A stretch of DNA of 64,000 nt. Source: Lamellibrachia columna (Eukaryota > Annelida > Polychaeta > Sabellida > Siboglinidae). The notes beneath the pieces were generated by a model. It worked only from the letters and a program-made list of their open reading frames with translations, made no database searches and was not told the origin of the DNA. Numbering within the stretch: position 1 is the first letter of the stretch; every line of letters starts with the position of its first letter. Made by a program: the position numbers and the translations under genes. Location: positions 16,219,084 to 16,283,083 of the forward strand of contig OY759271.1 of the NCBI GenBank assembly GCA_963662155.1, read 5' to 3'. This document shows positions 59,878 through 64,000 of this stretch, piece by piece.

Positions 59878-60332
59878 ATGACTTGGACGACAATATAACA
59901 AGCAACGCTCTGAAATTTGCGGATGACACAAAAGTGTTTAGAAAGGTTAACACTGATGGTGATAAACAACATTTACAAAAAGATCTAGACTAATTAGTTA
60001 TAATATTATGGTCTGAAAATGGCAGATGTTATTCAATTTTGGGAAATGTAAACGCCTACATACAGGATACGAGAACTTGGATATAAACTATAATATGGAA
60101 GATACTGTTCAAGGTACTACTGTAAAAGAAAAGGACTTAGGAACAACAATAAGTGCTGATACGAAAATTTCAGAACAGTGTGGTATTGCAGCTTCAAAGG
60201 GTAATAACATTCTTGGGTTGATTAGGAGAAACATAACATAAAAGAAAAAAAGTTCATTATTCCTCTGTATAAAGCAATAGTTAGCCCTCATGTAGAATAT
60301 TATATACAAGCGTGGATACCATATCGAAAGAA

Positions 60333-60334
<2 letters not shown>

Positions 60335-60403
<69 letters not shown>
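60335..60403. repeat. (AT)n microsatellite, 69 bp, within the same LINE
   Basis: It lies between KKD-encoding GAAAGAAGG and ATKIIPEL-encoding GCAACTAAA, in place of about 10-15 codons of the normal LINE reading. Confidence 0.95.
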
Positions 60404-60404
<1 letters not shown>

Positions 60405-61149
60405 CAACTAAAATTATTCCAGAACTGAGATACCGTATTGTGAAGAACGTCTGAAAGAATGTTTTTTAACAACTCTAGAGACAAGAAGGTTAAGAGGAGA
60501 TCAGATTGAAGTTTTTAAGGTATTGAATGGGTGTAAAAATATTTCTAGAAATGTTATTTTCTCACCAAAAAAAGATAGTAGAACTAGAGGACATTAGGTA
60601 AAATTAGTAAGGGATCAGTAATTGGATATCAGGAAGTACTCGTTCTCACAGAGGACAATAAATTAATGGAACAATTGTCTGCGGATTGTGTAACTGTTAG
60701 CAGCGTGAATATGTTTAAAGACAAGGTTGACACATATCTCAGGAGGGCGGGTTACGCGTAAATGAACATTGTTGTACTCTCGATAAGCCAATGGCTTCCT
60801 TGTCCACTTGTCATCTGGGCCTTTGGCTTGGATGGTAAATCTTGTTAAATCTTATTAAATGTTTGGTTGGTTCCCGACCCACCGTTCAAGTTAAAGAATT
60901 CCCTTATTCTCACTAGGCGGCGGGCCAATTTCGTATTATTACAACATAAAATCACAGCACAAAATGCCATATACAGTTATTTGGGTTACTGGAATACGGG
61001 ATGATGTAGTCAACTAGATAGAAAACATAGCTGTCATGCAACAGACAAAAATTAGGTCTAGTAGCAGAAGGAAATTTCAAAATTGGAAACCAATTTTGAG
61101 TGGGATACAATGGTTACTATTATGATATAGGATCTAATCCCTGCATCAG

Positions 61150-61570
61150 GAAGTTCAACACGAAGGATCTCATCAGAAAGACGATCTGCATGACCATAGT
61201 AGCAGAGCACAAAGATGAATTATAAAAAGCGCTGGATGATTGGAAGGAGGTGTTCAAGAAGCACGGACTGAATATGAGCCTGCGAAGACGGAAGTGATGT
61301 GGGTTGAACAGCAGAGAGATGAGTTAAACATCAGGTTGGAGGGAAGGAAACCAAATAACGGGTGGTTATGTGTACTTTGGAGGATTGGTTACAGAGGATG
61401 AACCTCTGGAGGTAGAGGAAAGTCGTCGGATACAAGCTGGAGCGAATGCACTCTCGAGAATGGTGGAGGGAGACATAACGGAGTTGAACAATTTCAATAG
61501 AGTTGAAAGGCAACATTCTGAGAGCGTGTGCGACTATATGGTCTCGGATAATTACCGGAGAAAAGAGGGT
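61150..61570 (+). mobile_element. LINE fragment (LNIRLEG/YFGGLVTED type)
   Basis: Frames encode ALDDWKEVFKKHGLN, VEQQRDELNIRLEGRK, and after a frameshift CVYFGGLVTEDEPLEVEESR and RRIQAGANALSRM. This is the region after the RT palm in a retrotransposon group distinct from the CR1-like copies nearby. Confidence 0.7.
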
Positions 61571-61679
61571 GAATAGAAGGAGGATATGAATAACACGTTT
61601 ATCACCACCAAGTAGATGAAAATAAGGAGATGATTGAGAGAAATTTGCCACATAGTCTATTAAGAGGCAGGTATTATTA

Positions 61680-62095
61680 AGTTTTGGCAAATGTAAATGC
61701 TTACACATAGGCCACTGGGACATAAAGCAGAATCAAATATGGAATAGCATATTGTGCATACCCATAACAGAAAAAAACATGCTTAAGGGAAGCAATTAGT
61801 GTTGACGTGAAAGGTTCAGAACAATATGTGATTACGGCTTCAGATTGAAAAGGCGATACAATTTGAGATAAACAATGAAAAATATCACATATATAACAGG
61901 AGAGAGTTAATTGTATATGTAAACACGGCAATATATATGCCACATTAAAATACTGCATACAGGCATGGAGGCCAATGCGTGGACGCAACTCGCAAGACGG
62001 ACATAGATAAGCTCGATATAATACAAAGAACGGCAACTAAGCTGATTCCTGAACTGAGAGACATTTGTCATGAAAAATGCCTAATTTAGTACTGC
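61680..62095 (+). mobile_element. CR1-like LINE 3' fragment
   Basis: Broken frames encode SFGKCKCLHIGHWD, TEKNM, YCIQAWRPM and a tail like ATKLIPELRDICHEKC (about 62030-62085). It is a second, more decayed copy of the region seen at 60020-60460. Confidence 0.65.
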
Positions 62096-62185
62096 GCTTG
62101 TTTAAAATAATCCCAGGACTTTCCATTAGTCCGCGTCCCCCAACCGTTCAAATTATAAGCAATGACGTAACCGTGTTCTTATTTT

Positions 62186-62453
62186 AATGATTAGACAAAC
62201 ACTACCCCCCCACCCATACCTGTAACATAGATCGCTGTTGAAGAGTCGAAATAAAGGAAGTCCATTTTTATTTGACCCACGTGGTTGGTTAGATATGAGT
62301 CTGTTACACATAACTTCTAACACACGAACGTGGACTTCCGTCGTTTTGATTCTTCAACAAAGTATCTGTCGAAGAATCAAAACGACGGAGGACTCTTTAA
62401 CAGCGATATATGTTACAGTTATGGGTGGGGGGGATAGTGTTTGCCTAATCATT
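62186..62453. mobile_element. Palindromic MITE-like element with nested hairpin
   Basis: AATGATTAGACAAACACTAC at 62186 is mirrored by sequence ending at 62453. The pairing continues inward with small mismatches through ACCCCCCCACCCATAC, CTGTAACATA and ATCGCTGTTGAAGAGTC. An inner hairpin has 19-nt perfect arms TCCGTCGTTTTGATTCTTC (62337-62355) and its reverse complement (62371-62389). There is no coding capacity. Confidence 0.85.
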
Positions 62454-62727
62454 GGGTTTTATTTATGTGTATTTACGTATAAGTAGTATGGCAACAAAAC
62501 ACACTGAACAATTAACATCCATTAATATTTTATACAGTACAGTACAGTACAATCACTGATTGCAACTTGTTGAAAAGGGGAATAACGAAGTAGGCTATAA
62601 TAGTTATATTGTTTGGCCTTTCATTAATTTAACTTAATAACATACCTATATTAATGTTTAATTAAACACACAACTACTATCTACTGAGCTACATTAGTGT
62701 GTACTTTTTTCAACAGTAGAGGTCAAC

Positions 62728-63070
62728 ATGACAATGTCCATGTCCATGTTCATATCAACATCACAATGTCCATGTCCATGTTCATATCAACATCATAATG
62801 TCCATGTTCATATCAACATCACAATGTCCATGTCCATGTTCATATCAACATCACAATGTCCATGTCCATGTTCATATCAACATCACAATGTCCATGTCCA
62901 TGTTCATATCAACATCACAATGTCCATGTTCATATCAACATCACAATGTCCATGTCCATGTTCATATCAACATCACAATGTCCATGTCCATGTTCATATC
63001 AACATCACAATGTCCATGTCCATGTTCATATCAACATCACAATGTCCATGTCCATGTTCATATCAACAGA
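62728..63070 (+). repeat. 32-bp minisatellite, 11 copies, with a 26-bp variant
   Basis: The unit is CACAATGTCCATGTCCATGT then TCATATCAACAT. Copies 3 and 7 lack one TCCATG hexamer, giving 26 bp. Open frames across it are artefacts. Confidence 0.95.
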
Positions 63071-63139
63071 ATATAATTTATTGGTGCACTGAATATGAAT
63101 TAAAAAAACAGAATAACTATCTAAACTATTTACATTCAA

Positions 63140-64000
63140 CTGAACTTTCATTTAACTTACACTGAGTAGATGAACACAATATAACTTGCACTGAGTAGAT
63201 GAACACAATACAACTTACATTGAGTAGATGAACACAATACAACTTACGCTGAGTAGATGAACACAATACAACTTCCACTGAGTAGATGAACACAATACAA
63301 CTTACGCTGAGTAGATGAACACAATACAACTTCCACTGAGTAGATGAACACAATACAACTTACGCTGAGTAGATGAACACAATACAACTTACATTGAGTA
63401 GATGAACACAATACAACTTACATTGAGTAGATGAACACAATACAACTTACGCTGAGTAGATGAACACAATACAACTTCCACTGAGTAGATGAACACAATA
63501 CAACTTACGCTGAGTAGATGAACACAATACAACTTACATTGAGTAGATGAACACAATACAACTTACATTGAGTAGATGAACACAATACAACTTACATTGA
63601 GTAGATGAACACAATACAACCTACGCTGAGTGGATGAACCCGATACAACGTACACAGAGTAGATGAACACAATACAACTTACATTGAGTAGATGAACACA
63701 ATACAACTTACATTGAGTAGATGAACACAATACAACTTACGCTGAGTAGATGAACACAATACAACTTCCACTGAGTAGATGAACACAATACAACTTACGC
63801 TAAGTAGATGAACACAATACAACTTACGCTAAGTAGATGAACACAATACAACTTACATTGAGTAGATGAACACAATACAACTTACATTGAGTAGATGAAC
63901 ACAATACAACTTACATTGAGTAGATGAACACAATACAACCTACGCTGAGTGGATGAACCCGATACAACGTACACAGAGTAGATGAACACAATACAACTTA
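63140..64000 (+). repeat. 29-bp minisatellite with higher-order structure, open at the window end
   Basis: The unit is TTACGCTGAGTAGATGAACA then CAATACAAC. About 29 units are present. Recurrent variants are ACATTG, ACGCTG, CCACTG, a variant pair CTACGCTGAGTGGATGAACC and GTACACAGAGTAG, and ACGCTAAG. The variant pair occurs at 63621 and again at 63940, 319 bp (11 units) apart, in the same order of neighbours. Confidence 0.95.

Overview
This is a stretch of AT-rich nuclear DNA from an invertebrate animal. The evidence is split genes with GT-AG introns that encode conserved metazoan proteins, three or more kinds of non-LTR retrotransposon, a tRNA-derived SINE family, hAT-type and other short inverted-repeat elements, and many minisatellites. 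I cannot name the phylum from sequence alone. Nothing here looks bacterial.

Four protein genes can be modelled from start to stop. BCDIN3D (minus, 5462-11456, 2 coding exons) encodes a Bin3-family RNA 5'-phosphate methyltransferase. RAB3GAP1 (plus, 11698-32135, 22 exons whose phases all agree) encodes the catalytic subunit of Rab3GAP. These two start head-to-head, 241 bp apart. An FKBPL-like TPR co-chaperone (minus, 34301-35614) converges on RAB3GAP1. A CSRNP/AXUD1-type cysteine/serine-rich nuclear protein (minus, 46477-56236, 3 coding exons) follows. The last exon of an unidentified plus-strand gene lies at 3915-4029.

Most of the rest is mobile or repetitive DNA, mainly in introns. A broken non-LTR element with a local inverted duplication lies at 1.8-3.7 kb. 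A CR1-like LINE lies in the BCDIN3D intron (7.4-10.6 kb). RAB3GAP1 intron 5 carries a hAT-type element with a perfect 8-bp target duplication that contains a 29-copy minisatellite, plus a SINE whose promoter-bearing 5' end is amplified 25 times. RAB3GAP1 exon 14 is preceded by a tandem array of copies of its own 3' splice site and 5' coding end. CSRNP intron 2 holds an internally deleted hAT transposase relic and a 1.2-kb hAT-type element with a perfect 8-bp duplication. The right end (59-64 kb) is CR1-like LINE debris, a nested palindrome and two minisatellites, one running off the window.

The strongest candidate for something undescribed is a 3.6-kb element at 37434-41029. It has terminal inverted repeats, a TATA target duplication, clustered subterminal GTCCCCTCTGTTACC-type repeats, and a decayed gene of an arginine-rich family that I recognise only as an uncharacterised multicopy invertebrate family. 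A recurring theme is that minisatellites arise inside transposons, SINEs, LINEs or exon ends, so the source of several arrays can be read directly.
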